From an uncultured Sphingomonadales bacterium (GTDB lineage: Bacteria > Pseudomonadota > Alphaproteobacteria > Sphingomonadales > Sphingomonadaceae), in assembly GCA_937870585.1 (NCBI GenBank), contig CALMZE010000050.1, positions 1-37,229 of the forward strand: a stretch of 37,229 nt of DNA. Direction: 5' to 3'. Below are positions 23,495 through 32,172 of this stretch, piece by piece (position 1 is the first letter of the stretch; each line of letters opens with the position of its first letter). The notes beneath the pieces were generated by a model, which saw nothing but the letters and a program-made list of their open reading frames with translations, searched no databases and was not told the DNA's origin. The translations under genes were made by a program, and so were the position numbers.

Positions 23495-25594
23495 GATCTC
23501 TACTGCCACTCCGGTCAGATGCGCCATGTTGCTCAGCGGCTCATGGCTGTCTGGCCCGGTGGGCATCAGCGCATTGACATTGACACCGGGAGCCGCGTGC
23601 GCGCGAGAGATGCCCGGGGCCTGGGCGTGACCATAGCCATGCGACATCGCCACCACACCGCGCCGCAGCGTTTCATCGAGCCTCACCGGGGATTGCACCG
23701 CGCCATAGCGGTTTGAAACCGTCGCCATATCGCCCTCTGCCAGCCCCAGCCGCGCGGCATCGTCCGGATGGATATGCAGCGGATTGAGGGCATGGGCCGG
23801 GCGTTTAAGTGCCGCCATGTTCGCCAGATTGCTGTTGTGCATATAGTTGGTGCGCAGCGAGATGAGCTTGAACACGTCCTCTCCCTCCGCCGCCAGCTCG
23901 TCAAAGATGCGTGCGCAGCGGACGATGGCCTCTGCAAACGCGTCCGGGCAGCAATCCACCTTGCCGTCCTCATGGCAGACCACGCTTTCGTAAAACGCCT
24001 CTCGCTCCGGCTGCGGCAACAATGCGGACTGGCCGGGCTGTGCGCGGATCTCCTCCAGCGTCAGCCCGATGCGAGCGGCAATCTTGCGCGCGCGGCCCAG
24101 CATGTCGGGCGCGTCACCATCGAGCGCGCTGGGCAGCCCCAATTCCTGCTGGAGCCGCGAGATGATCCACCAATCATCGCGCCGTTCATGCTGCGGCGGA
24201 ACCACGGCTTCCACCGATTGCAAGAAGGGCTGCGGCTGCATGGCATTGGCAGACAGGTTGCACTCCGCCCGCTCCAGCCAGTCCGCTGCGGGCAGGACAT
24301 AATCGGCATATTCGCCGGTCGCGTTGCGAAACAGATCGACCTGCACCATCAGATCAAGCCTAGGCAGCGCCGCACGGAGCTTGGCTTCCCCCGGCATCGA
24401 AAGCAGCGGATTGCCAGACAGCACAATCAGCGCGCGGATGGGGCTGGCCGCCTGCGCGATCAGCTCTCCGAGTGCATAGCCAGGCAGGGAACCGCCCACG
24501 ACGTTGATCGGTCCATCATCCGTTTCCACGATTTGCGGCTCTGATGGCCGCACCGCGCGGGCATTGGGATAGAAGCCCTTGGCGTAATAATCACCACCTT
24601 TGCGCCCCAGATTGCCGGTGACAAAGCTCAGCATCAGCAGCAGCCAATAAGCCAAAGTGCCTTGCCGCCCCTGATTGATGCCCGTTGCCATATAGACCGC
24701 CGCGCTCGGCGCATCGGCATAGTCACGGGCGATGGAGCGGATCGTCTCAGTGTCAATGCCGGTTACACCCGCGACCCGCTCCGGCGGATAATCGGCGATG
24801 AAAGCCCTCAGTCCCTCAAGATTGCGGCCATGTCGCGCGATGTGCTTTTCGTTGAAGCGCCCGGTGCGATCCAGTTCGTGAAGCAGCGCGGCCAGCAGAT
24901 ACACATCGCTATCCGGCTTGATCAGCGTCACCTCTCCGGTCGTATCATTGGCAGATTCGATGCGGCGGGGGTTGATGAACCGCACTGTGCCGCCACGCGC
25001 CTTGATGTCCTGCAAAACAGACAAGGGTCGGTGCAACGATGTATAGGTCCAGTGCGAAATTTTGGGATTGCCGCCCAAGCACAGAAGATACTGCGTGTTG
25101 GCAAAATCGGGGATGGGGAAGAGGTTGAGCGTGCCGAATATCGCCTCGGTCGCGGCGGGCTTGTTTGCGGTGTCCTGCGTGCCCGCGTTGAAATTGCGCC
25201 GCGTTCCGATCTGCTGGCCCATCGAAGCGGCAAGCGGAAAGGCATTGCTGTTGAGGCTGACCGGATTGCCGAAATAGACCGCAATCGCATCCGGCCCATG
25301 TTCGTCGCGAATCGCGCGAAGGCGCGTGCCAATGTCTGAGAGCGCCGCATCCCAATCCACCCGTTCGAACTGCCCCGGCATCACGCTGCGCGGATTGGTG
25401 CGGCGGATGGGGAAATTCACGCGGTCCGGATCATCATGGATTTGCAGGAAGCCCAGCCCCTTGTGGCAGGCAAAGCCCTTGGAAACGGGATGCTCGCGGT
25501 CTGGCTCCAGCTTGGTCACGCGCCCGGCTTCCACCGTTGCCACCATCGGGCAAAGCGGCTCACAGATGCGGCAGAAGGTGCGGGTGCGGGTCAT
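23483..25594 (-). CDS. Molybdopterin-dependent oxidoreductase (bis-MGD, one [4Fe-4S]), paralogue A
   Basis: This 703-residue protein belongs to the DMSO reductase/formate dehydrogenase superfamily. The N-terminal cysteines C8, C11, C15 and C43 (FCRICEPLCP ... ACHKG) should hold one [4Fe-4S] cluster, and K45 sits where relatives relay electrons to the cofactor. Cofactor-binding regions include LCLGGNPKISH, GTVRFINPRRIES and LIVLSGNPLLSMPG, with the C-terminal MGD-binding domain (LISLRTNYMHNSN; DDAARLGLAEGD). No Cys or Sec appears at the usual metal-ligand site, where the sequence reads FNAGTQD. There is no Tat signal, so it should be cytoplasmic. The ATG at 25594 overlaps the acyl-CoA synthetase stop (ATGA), showing coupled translation. 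The substrate is unknown; single-subunit relatives include oxidoreductases and hydratases. Confidence 0.88.
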   Translation of the reverse strand: MTRTRTFCRICEPLCPMVATVEAGRVTKLEPDREHPVSKGFACHKGLGFLQIHDDPDRVNFPIRRTNPRSVMPGQFERVDWDAALSDIGTRLRAIRDEHGPDAIAVYFGNPVSLNSNAFPLAASMGQQIGTRRNFNAGTQDTANKPAATEAIFGTLNLFPIPDFANTQYLLCLGGNPKISHWTYTSLHRPLSVLQDIKARGGTVRFINPRRIESANDTTGEVTLIKPDSDVYLLAALLHELDRTGRFNEKHIARHGRNLEGLRAFIADYPPERVAGVTGIDTETIRSIARDYADAPSAAVYMATGINQGRQGTLAYWLLLMLSFVTGNLGRKGGDYYAKGFYPNARAVRPSEPQIVETDDGPINVVGGSLPGYALGELIAQAASPIRALIVLSGNPLLSMPGEAKLRAALPRLDLMVQVDLFRNATGEYADYVLPAADWLERAECNLSANAMQPQPFLQSVEAVVPPQHERRDDWWIISRLQQELGLPSALDGDAPDMLGRARKIAARIGLTLEEIRAQPGQSALLPQPEREAFYESVVCHEDGKVDCCPDAFAEAIVRCARIFDELAAEGEDVFKLISLRTNYMHNSNLANMAALKRPAHALNPLHIHPDDAARLGLAEGDMATVSNRYGAVQSPVRLDETLRRGVVAMSHGYGHAQAPGISRAHAAPGVNVNALMPTGPDSHEPLSNMAHLTGVAVEIGRA

Positions 25595-27126
25595 GCTGCA
25601 AATAGCCGCTGTGCACCCTCCGGCACCTGCGGGAACATCTTGCGCAGCGTGGGTTTGGAGACTTTGCCAGAGAGCGTGCGCGGCAGCGCTTCGGTGAGGC
25701 ACACCATCGATTTGGGCCGCTTGAACTTGGCGAGCGCTTCTGCGCCTTCTGCTTCGATGGCCCGCGCCAGACCCGCTTCGTCGCTGACGCCGCTTGCCAC
25801 GATCATCGGCACTTCGCCCCAATCCTTGTCCGGCACGCCAATCACCGCCAGTTCGCGGAAGCCCGGAACGCCCGCCAGCGCCTTTTCAATCTCTGCCGGA
25901 TAGACGTTGATCCCGCCTGAAATCAGCATGTCTTTGGCGCGATCCATGATTTTGACGAAGCCTTCCTCGTCCATCATCCCCACATCGCCGGTGCGCAGCC
26001 AGCCGTCCACGATGGTTTCCGCCGTGACTTCGGGTTTGCGCCAATAGCCTTGCATGACATGGGGGCCTTTGACCATGATCTCGCCCGTCTCGCCCAGCGG
26101 CAACGTGTTGCCCGCGTGATCGCCAATTCGGAATTCGGTGCCCATGATCGCGCGCCCGGCCCAGCCGATGCGGCGCATCGCATCCTCGCTGTGCATCGTG
26201 CCGACCAAGCCAGAAGCTTCAGTAAGGCCATAGGACTGGATCATCGCAATCCCCTTGGCCTTGTACGCTTCGATCAGATCGACGCTGACCGGCGCCCCCC
26301 CTGCCGCCGCCGAAATCATCCAGGAGAGATCGGCGCGCTCAAAATCAGGAGACCGCATCAGCCGCTCCCAGATGACGGGAACTGTGGTCGCCACGCTGAC
26401 GCGGTGCTTCTCGATCACGCGCAGATAGCGATCAATGTCGAAATCGCTTTCGAGCACCATCGTCCCGCCCGCATTGACGGTGAACTGGATGAAGCAGCTG
26501 ATCAGCGCGCCGGTGAAGACATAGGGCACCGCGACCATGATCTTGTCGCGCCAGGTCAGCCCCTCGGCAATGTTCTTGGCCATGCCCGGATAGATCGCCC
26601 CGCCATGGGTGAGCAGCGCGCCCTTTTGCTGACCGGTCGTGCCCGATGTGTAGCAGATGAAGCCGGGATCAGAGAGCGCGATGGCTTCCTGCGGCGCGGG
26701 GCCACTTTCCAGCTCCAGATCGGCAAAGGGCAGTGCATCGCCCGAGCCCAGCACATAGACGGCAAAGGGCAGGGTCCGCTTGGCCGCCTCCAGCTGCGCC
26801 AGATGCGCGGCTTCGGTGACGACGAGCGTGCAATCGGCATCCTCCAGCAGCGGCACCAGCTCTGGCCCGGTCAGGCGGAAATTGAGCGGCACGAAGATCG
26901 CACCCAGCTTGAGCGTTGCAATCGTGACGAGCGGCGCTTCCACCCGGTTGGTGAGCAGTAGCCCCACCCGGTCGCCCTTGCCGACGCCCGCTGCCCGCAG
27001 GCCGCGCGCAATCGCATCCGACCGCGCGTCGAGTTCGGCCCAACTCATATGCAGATCATCATGGATGATCGCGCTATGCCCCGGCCGCCACCGCGCCCAA
27101 TAGCGCACCAGTTCTGCGATGTTCAT
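25591..27126 (-). CDS. Acyl-CoA synthetase (class I adenylate-forming enzyme)
   Basis: This 511-residue ANL-superfamily ligase has the P-loop YTSGTTGQQKG at residues 159-169. It also has the adenine-binding YGLTEASG, GWLRTGDVGMMDEEGFVKI (core motif with the hinge aspartate region), GGINVYPAEIE, and the catalytic lysine K488 in SGKVSK. It activates a carboxylic acid with ATP and joins it to CoA. The family runs from fatty acids to aromatic and steroid side-chain acids, so the acid is not defined by sequence. It is followed by the molybdopterin oxidoreductase gene with a four-base overlap, and preceded by a hairpin-rich gap and the CoA-transferase gene on the same strand. Confidence 0.92.
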   Translation of the reverse strand: MNIAELVRYWARWRPGHSAIIHDDLHMSWAELDARSDAIARGLRAAGVGKGDRVGLLLTNRVEAPLVTIATLKLGAIFVPLNFRLTGPELVPLLEDADCTLVVTEAAHLAQLEAAKRTLPFAVYVLGSGDALPFADLELESGPAPQEAIALSDPGFICYTSGTTGQQKGALLTHGGAIYPGMAKNIAEGLTWRDKIMVAVPYVFTGALISCFIQFTVNAGGTMVLESDFDIDRYLRVIEKHRVSVATTVPVIWERLMRSPDFERADLSWMISAAAGGAPVSVDLIEAYKAKGIAMIQSYGLTEASGLVGTMHSEDAMRRIGWAGRAIMGTEFRIGDHAGNTLPLGETGEIMVKGPHVMQGYWRKPEVTAETIVDGWLRTGDVGMMDEEGFVKIMDRAKDMLISGGINVYPAEIEKALAGVPGFRELAVIGVPDKDWGEVPMIVASGVSDEAGLARAIEAEGAEALAKFKRPKSMVCLTEALPRTLSGKVSKPTLRKMFPQVPEGAQRLFAA

Positions 27127-27149
27127 GCCAACTCCTCACTCTTCATATT

Positions 27150-27273
27150 CTCCCCATCGTCTTGCGATGGGGAGGTGGCATCGCGCAGCGATGACGGAGG
27201 GGTATTGGCACCTGCGCTGGCCCCTCCACCATCCTTCGGATGGTCCCCCTCCCCTTCGCAGGACGAAGGGGAG
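27150..27273. repeat. Cluster of perfect hairpins between the CoA-transferase and acyl-CoA synthetase genes
   Basis: Two perfect ten-base stems with five-base loops bracket this gap: CTCCCCATCG/CGATGGGGAG at 27150-27174 and CTCCCCTTCG/CGAAGGGGAG at 27249-27273. Between them lie smaller hairpins (CATCGC/GCGATG and ACCATCC/GGATGGT). It differs from the CCGTTCG repeat family. It may lower transcription from the upstream genes into the synthetase, or stabilise the mRNA ends. Confidence 0.8.
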
Positions 27274-27279
27274 GATCAT

Positions 27280-28455
27280 TTAATCGTTCAACCAGTCATC
27301 CAGAACCGCATCCTGATCGCGTCCCGCCGTTGGGGCGAGCGCGGGGGCGAATTCCTGATCGGGCGTCTTGATCGGCGTGCCTGTCAGCCGCAATTCGCCT
27401 TTGCCTGGCAGATCCACCGCATAGACATTGTGGCGCGCAAGGAAGTGCGGATCAGTCACCAGAGTCTCGCGGCTATTGGCAGCCCCGGCAGGCACATCAT
27501 GCAGCCCGAACAACGCCATCCAGTCCGCAAAAGGCCGCGTGGCGAACAGCGTCACCAGTTCGCGATGCACGTCTTCATCCGCCTCATTCACATCGCGCCC
27601 ATCAGCGTAGAGCGCCGCCAGATCGGGCCGCTCAACTGCTGCGCAGAAGCGGTCCCAGAATTTGGGGCTGAGCGCCTGAAAGAAGATGCCCCGCCCGTCG
27701 CTACATTCATACCGGCACAGGCGCGGCCAATGCGCCTGCTTGCCGCGCCCGCCCAGAAAACCGGGGCGATCAAAGCATTGATCGGGGTTGAGCGCGGCAT
27801 CCACCACATCGGGCAGCCAGTGTGCGGCGCAATCTGCAGCGGCGACTTCGACCAATGCGCCTTCCCCCGTTGCCCGTGCGCGGGTGAGCGCGGAGAGCGT
27901 GCCGATGGCGGCATAAAGCCCCATCGCGTGCATCCCCACCGGCGTCGCCGCGCTCTTCACCCGCTCTTCCTTGGTCAGGGCATAGGGATTGATCGAGGAG
28001 AGCGCGCCGAACGCATCGAAGCTCGGCCCGTGCGAGCCCATTTCGGCATAGGGACCATAGCGCCCCAGCCCCGAAATCGAGCAGAAGATGATAGCCGGAT
28101 TGACCGCCTTCAGGGCCTCAAAGCCCAGCCCCAGCCGGTCGAGAATGCCTGCGCGCATCCCCTCAATTACGATCTCTGCCTTGGCAGCGAGTTGTAAGAA
28201 GGTCGTGCGGCCGTCATCCGATTTCAGATCGAGCTGGACGCTGCGCTTGCCCCGGTTCCAGCGCAGGTGGAGCAGGCTTTCACCGTTCGGGCTGCCCATC
28301 GCCGGATTGCCCGCGTAGCGCACGCCGTCTCCAACCGCATCTTCCACTTTGACGACATCCGCGCCCATATCGGCCAGATAACCGCCCAGACTCGATGGCC
28401 CGAGCGCCGCGACTTCGAGCACGCGGACGCCTTTCAGGAAATCATAGCCGCTCAT
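27280..28455 (-). CDS. CaiB/BaiF family CoA-transferase
   Basis: This 391-residue family III CoA-transferase begins with VRVLEVAALGPSSLGGYLADMGADVVKVE, the characteristic opening. The expected catalytic aspartate is D147 in GPSFDAFGAL. RWNRGKRSVQLDLKSDDGR and IFCSISGLGRYGPYAEMGSHG are further family landmarks. Such enzymes move CoA between carboxylic acids without ATP; some act as racemase-like isomerases. The ATG at 28455 overlaps the stop of the Rieske gene (ATGA), so the longer frame starting at 28506 is rejected. The neighbours suggest CoA handling of the same acid that the synthetase activates. Confidence 0.93.
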   Translation of the reverse strand: MSGYDFLKGVRVLEVAALGPSSLGGYLADMGADVVKVEDAVGDGVRYAGNPAMGSPNGESLLHLRWNRGKRSVQLDLKSDDGRTTFLQLAAKAEIVIEGMRAGILDRLGLGFEALKAVNPAIIFCSISGLGRYGPYAEMGSHGPSFDAFGALSSINPYALTKEERVKSAATPVGMHAMGLYAAIGTLSALTRARATGEGALVEVAAADCAAHWLPDVVDAALNPDQCFDRPGFLGGRGKQAHWPRLCRYECSDGRGIFFQALSPKFWDRFCAAVERPDLAALYADGRDVNEADEDVHRELVTLFATRPFADWMALFGLHDVPAGAANSRETLVTDPHFLARHNVYAVDLPGKGELRLTGTPIKTPDQEFAPALAPTAGRDQDAVLDDWLND

Positions 28456-29600
28456 GCTGCGAGCGTTTCCATCTCCTTGGCCAACTGGCGGTGCAGATGC
28501 TGGCATGGTGCCTCCATCCGGCCATAGAGGAAATCGCCAACCGGGTGTGCGTTCGCATTCGCCTGAATGGTTTCCTCCATCGGGAAATCCTCTTCAAACG
28601 CGGCCTGTTCGAGGATCGACCAGCTCTTGTCGATCTGCGCGGCGCGCTCATCATTCAGCAGATCGCGGTCGATCAGGAAGCGGATATGAACATGGCAGCG
28701 CGCCGGATCGGTCAAATGCGGCCAGACGTTCCAGAATTCCAGATGTGTCGGCGTCGGGATCATGCAGACATTGGGGAAGACCACGAAATTGCCGGACATG
28801 AAGCGGAAATCCTCCGGCTCTTCAGTGCCCGCCTTCACCTTGTCCGAAAGGCGCTTATAGGCTGACCAGGAGCGGCCATGCCTGCCGAAATCCTCCCACA
28901 GGGCAGAGCCGGTTTCGATCCGCTTGCCCACGCCGCGCGGGTGGAGGAATTGCGGGTGGAGAATGTCGATCGCGCCATCCATCACCAGCTTCCAGTTCAT
29001 TGCGGCGTCGAGCCTTTTCTCCATGTAGATGACCGTGCGGTCCGCGCCATAGCTGCCCAACCGCGCATCGGCCTTGCCGAGATAGTCCGCCATCGAGCGC
29101 GCGGCGTTTCCGGAGAAATCCACCCAGATCATGCCGTGCCGCTCTTCAGCGACAAGGCGCTTGAGGTTGCGGCAGCTCTTGTCGATCTCGCCCAGTTGCG
29201 CCTCGAACGGGATGCCGCGCAAGGCTCCATCGCTCTCAAAACTCCAGCCATGATAGGCGCAGACGAAGAAGGGCTTCTTCCCGCTTTCGGCCTGCTCGAC
29301 CTTGCCGCCACGATGGCTGCACATGTTGCGGAAGGCGGCGACCGTTCCATCCTTCTGGCGGGCGATCAGGATCGGTGCGCCCAATATGTCGCGCGTCACA
29401 AAGCTGCCCGGCTCAGGCAGTTCGCTCGACATGGCGGCAACGAGCGGCTGGTTGCGGAATACCGCCAGCTCCTTTTTCAGATGCTCCGCGCAGGTGAAAT
29501 TGGAGACCGGCACATTGAGCACCGCGTCCGCCAGATCGGTGGTGCCGTTGCGGAGATGGGTGACAAGGCGATCATAAACGCCGTCCATCATGATGCTCAT
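28452..29600 (-). CDS. Aromatic-ring-hydroxylating-type Rieske oxygenase, alpha subunit
   Basis: This 382-residue Rieske oxygenase has cluster ligands C94, H96 (CSHRG), C114 and H117 (CAYHGW). The catalytic iron site reads D208-x3-D212-x2-H215-x4-H220 within NWKLVMDGAIDILHPQFLH. The bridging aspartate and the two histidines are intact. It lacks a neighbouring beta subunit, ferredoxin or reductase gene, so it is probably an alpha-only enzyme supplied by shared electron-transfer proteins. It is unrelated in detail to the KshA-like protein at the left end. AGGAGAG precedes the ATG. It heads the run Rieske - CoA-transferase (ATGA overlap) - synthetase - molybdenum enzyme. The substrate is unknown. 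Confidence 0.92.
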   Translation of the reverse strand: MSIMMDGVYDRLVTHLRNGTTDLADAVLNVPVSNFTCAEHLKKELAVFRNQPLVAAMSSELPEPGSFVTRDILGAPILIARQKDGTVAAFRNMCSHRGGKVEQAESGKKPFFVCAYHGWSFESDGALRGIPFEAQLGEIDKSCRNLKRLVAEERHGMIWVDFSGNAARSMADYLGKADARLGSYGADRTVIYMEKRLDAAMNWKLVMDGAIDILHPQFLHPRGVGKRIETGSALWEDFGRHGRSWSAYKRLSDKVKAGTEEPEDFRFMSGNFVVFPNVCMIPTPTHLEFWNVWPHLTDPARCHVHIRFLIDRDLLNDERAAQIDKSWSILEQAAFEEDFPMEETIQANANAHPVGDFLYGRMEAPCQHLHRQLAKEMETLAA

Positions 29601-29635
29601 AAAACGCTCTCCTGTCGTGCGTAAATCTATAGTGT

Positions 29636-29645
29636 GTTAATTAAC
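29636..29645. promoter_or_regulatory. AT-rich palindrome GTTAATTAAC upstream of the Rieske gene
   Basis: This perfect ten-base palindrome sits about 36 bases upstream of the Rieske start codon, beside an ATCTAT sequence resembling one half of the operator seen at 31310 and 32127. It marks the only regulatory-looking sequence in the 60-base gap between the GMC and Rieske genes. The function is a guess. Confidence 0.3.
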
Positions 29646-29660
29646 GTTTTTGGCCAAGAG

Positions 29661-31271
29661 TCAAGCCTGTTTGGTGCCCGCAAACTCTGCTACCCGCTCG
29701 CCGATCATGATCGCGGTCGCATTCGTGTTGACGCGCGGGAGGAGGGGGATGACCGAGGCATCGGCCACACGCAGCCCCTGCACGCCGCGCACGTCCAAAG
29801 TTGGCGTGACCACCGAAGCCGCATCGCCCCCCATGCGACAGGTGCCAACCGGGTGATAGCTGATGCCGGTCCGTGCGCGGACATACTCCGTCCATGCCGC
29901 ATCATCATCCGGAATGGGCGACGGCGTGCGATCCGCCTTAACGAACGCCGCCAGCGCAGGAACTTTGAATAGCCCCTCAATCAGGCGGCAGGCGTCCACC
30001 AAAGTCGCCACATCGCGCGCATCGCCGAGCAATTGATGGCGGATGACGGGCAGCGTTGCGGGGTCCGCGCTGACCAACTCCACGGCCCCCCGGCTGAAGG
30101 GATTGCCGACCGAAGCGCCGATGGTCATCACAGGCTCTTTGGGCATGGCGGCGGTTGCGGCGCTCTCCGCATCGGGCTCCAGATCATAGCCGACGGGGTA
30201 GAAATGGAGTTGCAGATCGGGCTGCTCCAGTCCGTCCTGAGACCGTGCGAGCGCCATTGCCTGCACGGCGGGCGTCGCCATTGGCCCCTTGCCGCGCAAC
30301 AGATAAGTCAGCAGCGATTCGGCGAGGTGCCAGGGCTTCATCCGGCTGTTATAGGTGTGGACGGTCGCGAACTTGTTGATGGCGATGGTGGGATGCTCTT
30401 GCAGGTTGCGCCCCACATCGGGCGCATCCTGCACCACAGTTATGCCCAGCGCCTTGAGCGCCTCTGCAAGGCCAATGCCAGACCGCATCAGCAAGGCGGG
30501 CGAGCCCATCGCCCCGGCAGACACGATCACCTCGCGCGCGGCAGCAAAGCGGCGGCGCTCGCCCTTCACCTGCGCCTCGACCGCCACAGCGCGCGAGCCG
30601 TCAAACACGATCCGCTCAACCAGCGCGCCGGTGATGATCTCCAGATTGTGCCGCTGCGCCGCGCTCTTCAAAAATGCCTCCGCCGTGCTGCTGCGTTTCG
30701 ATTTGCGCTGCGTGGTGAGCGTGGCAAACGCGCCCTCGGCTCTCCCGTCACAATAATCATCGAGCACCGGCAAGCCGCTCTGCCCGCACGCTTGCAGGAA
30801 GGCCCCAGTCAGCGGATGCGGATCCGCCATTGGTTCAACACTCAGCGGCCCGTGCGCACCATGGCTCTGGCTCTCTCCGCCCGCAAAGCCCTCGCTGCGC
30901 CGGAAATAGGGCAGGCACTCATCAAAGGACCAGCCGGTGCAGCCTGCATCGACCCAGCGCTGATGATCGGCGCGCGTGCCGCGAATATAGACGAGCCCGT
31001 TGATCGCGCTCGATCCACCCAGCATCTTGCCCGCCGACCAGAGGAAGCGGCGGCCCTGAATGGAAGGATCAGGCTCCTGCGCATAGCACCAGTCGAACCT
31101 GGGATCGGTCAGCATCTTCGCGAACCCGGCAGGCATGGAGACGAGGAAACTGTCTGAAGGTCCGCCTGCTTCGAGCATCAGCACCCGATTGGCCGGGTTT
31201 TCGCTCAGCCGCGCTGCCGCCACTGCCCCCGCGCTGCCGCCGCCGACAATGATGAAGTCCGCTTCGTCCAT
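29661..31271 (-). CDS. GMC family FAD-dependent oxidoreductase (choline/alcohol dehydrogenase-like)
   Basis: This 536-residue flavoprotein has the FAD dinucleotide-binding fold at the start (DFIIVGGGSAGAVAAARLSE), the GMC signature GGSSAINGLVYIRG, a second signature around GAMGSPALLMRSGIG, and the catalytic pair H473 (SYHPVGTCRMG) and N517 (VNTNATAIM). GMC enzymes oxidise alcohols to aldehydes and pass electrons to oxygen or a quinone. No signal peptide is visible. GGAGAGCGGG sits before the ATG at 31271. Longer in-frame starts run antisense through the divergent SDR gene and are rejected. It is divergent from the SDR gene across about 67 bases containing a shared operator. Confidence 0.92.
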   Translation of the reverse strand: MDEADFIIVGGGSAGAVAAARLSENPANRVLMLEAGGPSDSFLVSMPAGFAKMLTDPRFDWCYAQEPDPSIQGRRFLWSAGKMLGGSSAINGLVYIRGTRADHQRWVDAGCTGWSFDECLPYFRRSEGFAGGESQSHGAHGPLSVEPMADPHPLTGAFLQACGQSGLPVLDDYCDGRAEGAFATLTTQRKSKRSSTAEAFLKSAAQRHNLEIITGALVERIVFDGSRAVAVEAQVKGERRRFAAAREVIVSAGAMGSPALLMRSGIGLAEALKALGITVVQDAPDVGRNLQEHPTIAINKFATVHTYNSRMKPWHLAESLLTYLLRGKGPMATPAVQAMALARSQDGLEQPDLQLHFYPVGYDLEPDAESAATAAMPKEPVMTIGASVGNPFSRGAVELVSADPATLPVIRHQLLGDARDVATLVDACRLIEGLFKVPALAAFVKADRTPSPIPDDDAAWTEYVRARTGISYHPVGTCRMGGDAASVVTPTLDVRGVQGLRVADASVIPLLPRVNTNATAIMIGERVAEFAGTKQA

Positions 31272-31304
31272 CCCGCTCTCCCTCTCCGACAAGACTAAGG
31301 GCGC

Positions 31305-31332
31305 TTGCATATCTATGGCAAGTAGATAATAT
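31305..31332 (+). promoter_or_regulatory. Operator-promoter 1, between the divergent GMC and SDR genes
   Basis: The inverted repeat TATCTA-N7-TAGATA spans 31310-31328. It lies between a -35-like TTGCAT (31305-31310) and a -10-like TAATAT (31327-31332) with a 16-base spacer. A protein bound here would block RNA polymerase. The same arrangement recurs at 32122-32149. The shared part begins GCTTGCATATCTAT in both copies. A TetR-type dimer is the natural candidate, since a TetR gene lies in the same cluster. Confidence 0.65.
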
Positions 31333-31338
31333 CGCCCG

Positions 31339-32109
31339 ATGACATCTAGTGCCCATCTCGAAGCATTGTTTGGTATTGCCGGAAAACGGGCGCTCGTGAC
31401 GGGCGCGACCTCGGGCATCGGCAAGTTGATCGCGCAAGGGCTGACCGCAGCCGGAGTGGAGGTGTGGACGGTCGCGCGGAATCCCGGCCCCGACGCGTCA
31501 GACCGCGACATTGCCGCCGATGTCGCAACCGACGAGGGGCTGGCCGCAATCACGGCGGCACTGGGAGACCGACCGCTTCACATCCTCGTCAACAATGCCG
31601 GGACCAATGTGGATACACCGCTGGAAGGAAACGGGCGGGAAGGCTTTTCCGAGGTTCTGGGCCTGAACCTGACAGCGCCGTTCGTGCTGATCCAGGCCTT
31701 GCTGCCCAATCTCGACAAGGCGGCCACGCGCACTGATCCGGCGCGCGTCATCAACATCACATCGGTCGCCGCGCTCGATCCCGGCGGTCTGCCTAACTAT
31801 TCCTATGGCGCGAGCAAGGCCGGACTGGCCATGATGACCCGGCACGTCGCCCGCCACCTCGCCAAGCGCAACATCACCTGCAACGCCATTGCACCGGGCC
31901 TTTTCCCCTCACGCCTGAGCGAGCAGTTCATGGATTTCAAGCCGGGCGATCCGCCGCCGCCCGGCTGGGCCTCACCCATAGGCGCGCGCACTGGCGAAAT
32001 GGAGGATATTGCGGGGGCCGTCATCTATCTGAGTTCCCGTGCTGGCGCGTGGATCTCCGGCATCCAGCTGCCCGTGAGTGGCGGCGCTGCGACGATCAAA
32101 TCGACCTGA
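31339..32109 (+). CDS. Short-chain dehydrogenase/reductase (SDR)
   Basis: This 256-residue classical SDR has the cofactor motif TGATSGIG at residues 21-28, NNAG at 85-88, and the catalytic S142 with Y156-x3-K160. VARNPG follows the second strand, and an arginine at that position often indicates NADP(H). SDRs interconvert alcohols and ketones, including hydroxysteroids. The predicted promoter would start the transcript at or within a base or two of the start codon, and no ribosome-binding site fits in the remaining space. The mRNA may therefore be leaderless. It is the first gene of the plus-strand unit. Confidence 0.93.
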   Translation: MTSSAHLEALFGIAGKRALVTGATSGIGKLIAQGLTAAGVEVWTVARNPGPDASDRDIAADVATDEGLAAITAALGDRPLHILVNNAGTNVDTPLEGNGREGFSEVLGLNLTAPFVLIQALLPNLDKAATRTDPARVINITSVAALDPGGLPNYSYGASKAGLAMMTRHVARHLAKRNITCNAIAPGLFPSRLSEQFMDFKPGDPPPPGWASPIGARTGEMEDIAGAVIYLSSRAGAWISGIQLPVSGGAATIKST

Positions 32110-32121
32110 GACGCGCGCCGC

Positions 32122-32149
32122 TTGCATATCTATACTAAATAGATAATCT
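32122..32149 (+). promoter_or_regulatory. Operator-promoter 2, upstream of molybdopterin oxidoreductase B
   Basis: TATCTAT-N5-ATAGATA, a perfect seven-base inverted repeat, spans 32127-32145. It is flanked by TTGCAT (32122-32127) and TAATCT (32144-32149), 16 bases apart. The layout repeats the one at 31305-31332, including the preceding GCTTGC. The start codon at 32173 has GGAGAG, so this transcript would have a normal leader. Confidence 0.7.
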
Positions 32150-32172
32150 CTCTCCCTGAGAGGAGAGCGCAT

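Noticed and set aside
23674-24544. Plus-strand open frames inside molybdopterin oxidoreductase A
   Set aside because: They are shadows of a complete minus-strand gene with clear cysteine and cofactor motifs.
27150-27273. CRISPR-like array
   Set aside because: The sequence consists of individual hairpins with different stems and no regularly spaced direct repeats, and no cas genes are present.
31272-31553. N-terminal extension of the GMC oxidoreductase
   Set aside because: It runs antisense through the start of the SDR gene and the operator region. The FAD-binding motif begins a few residues after the ATG at 31271.
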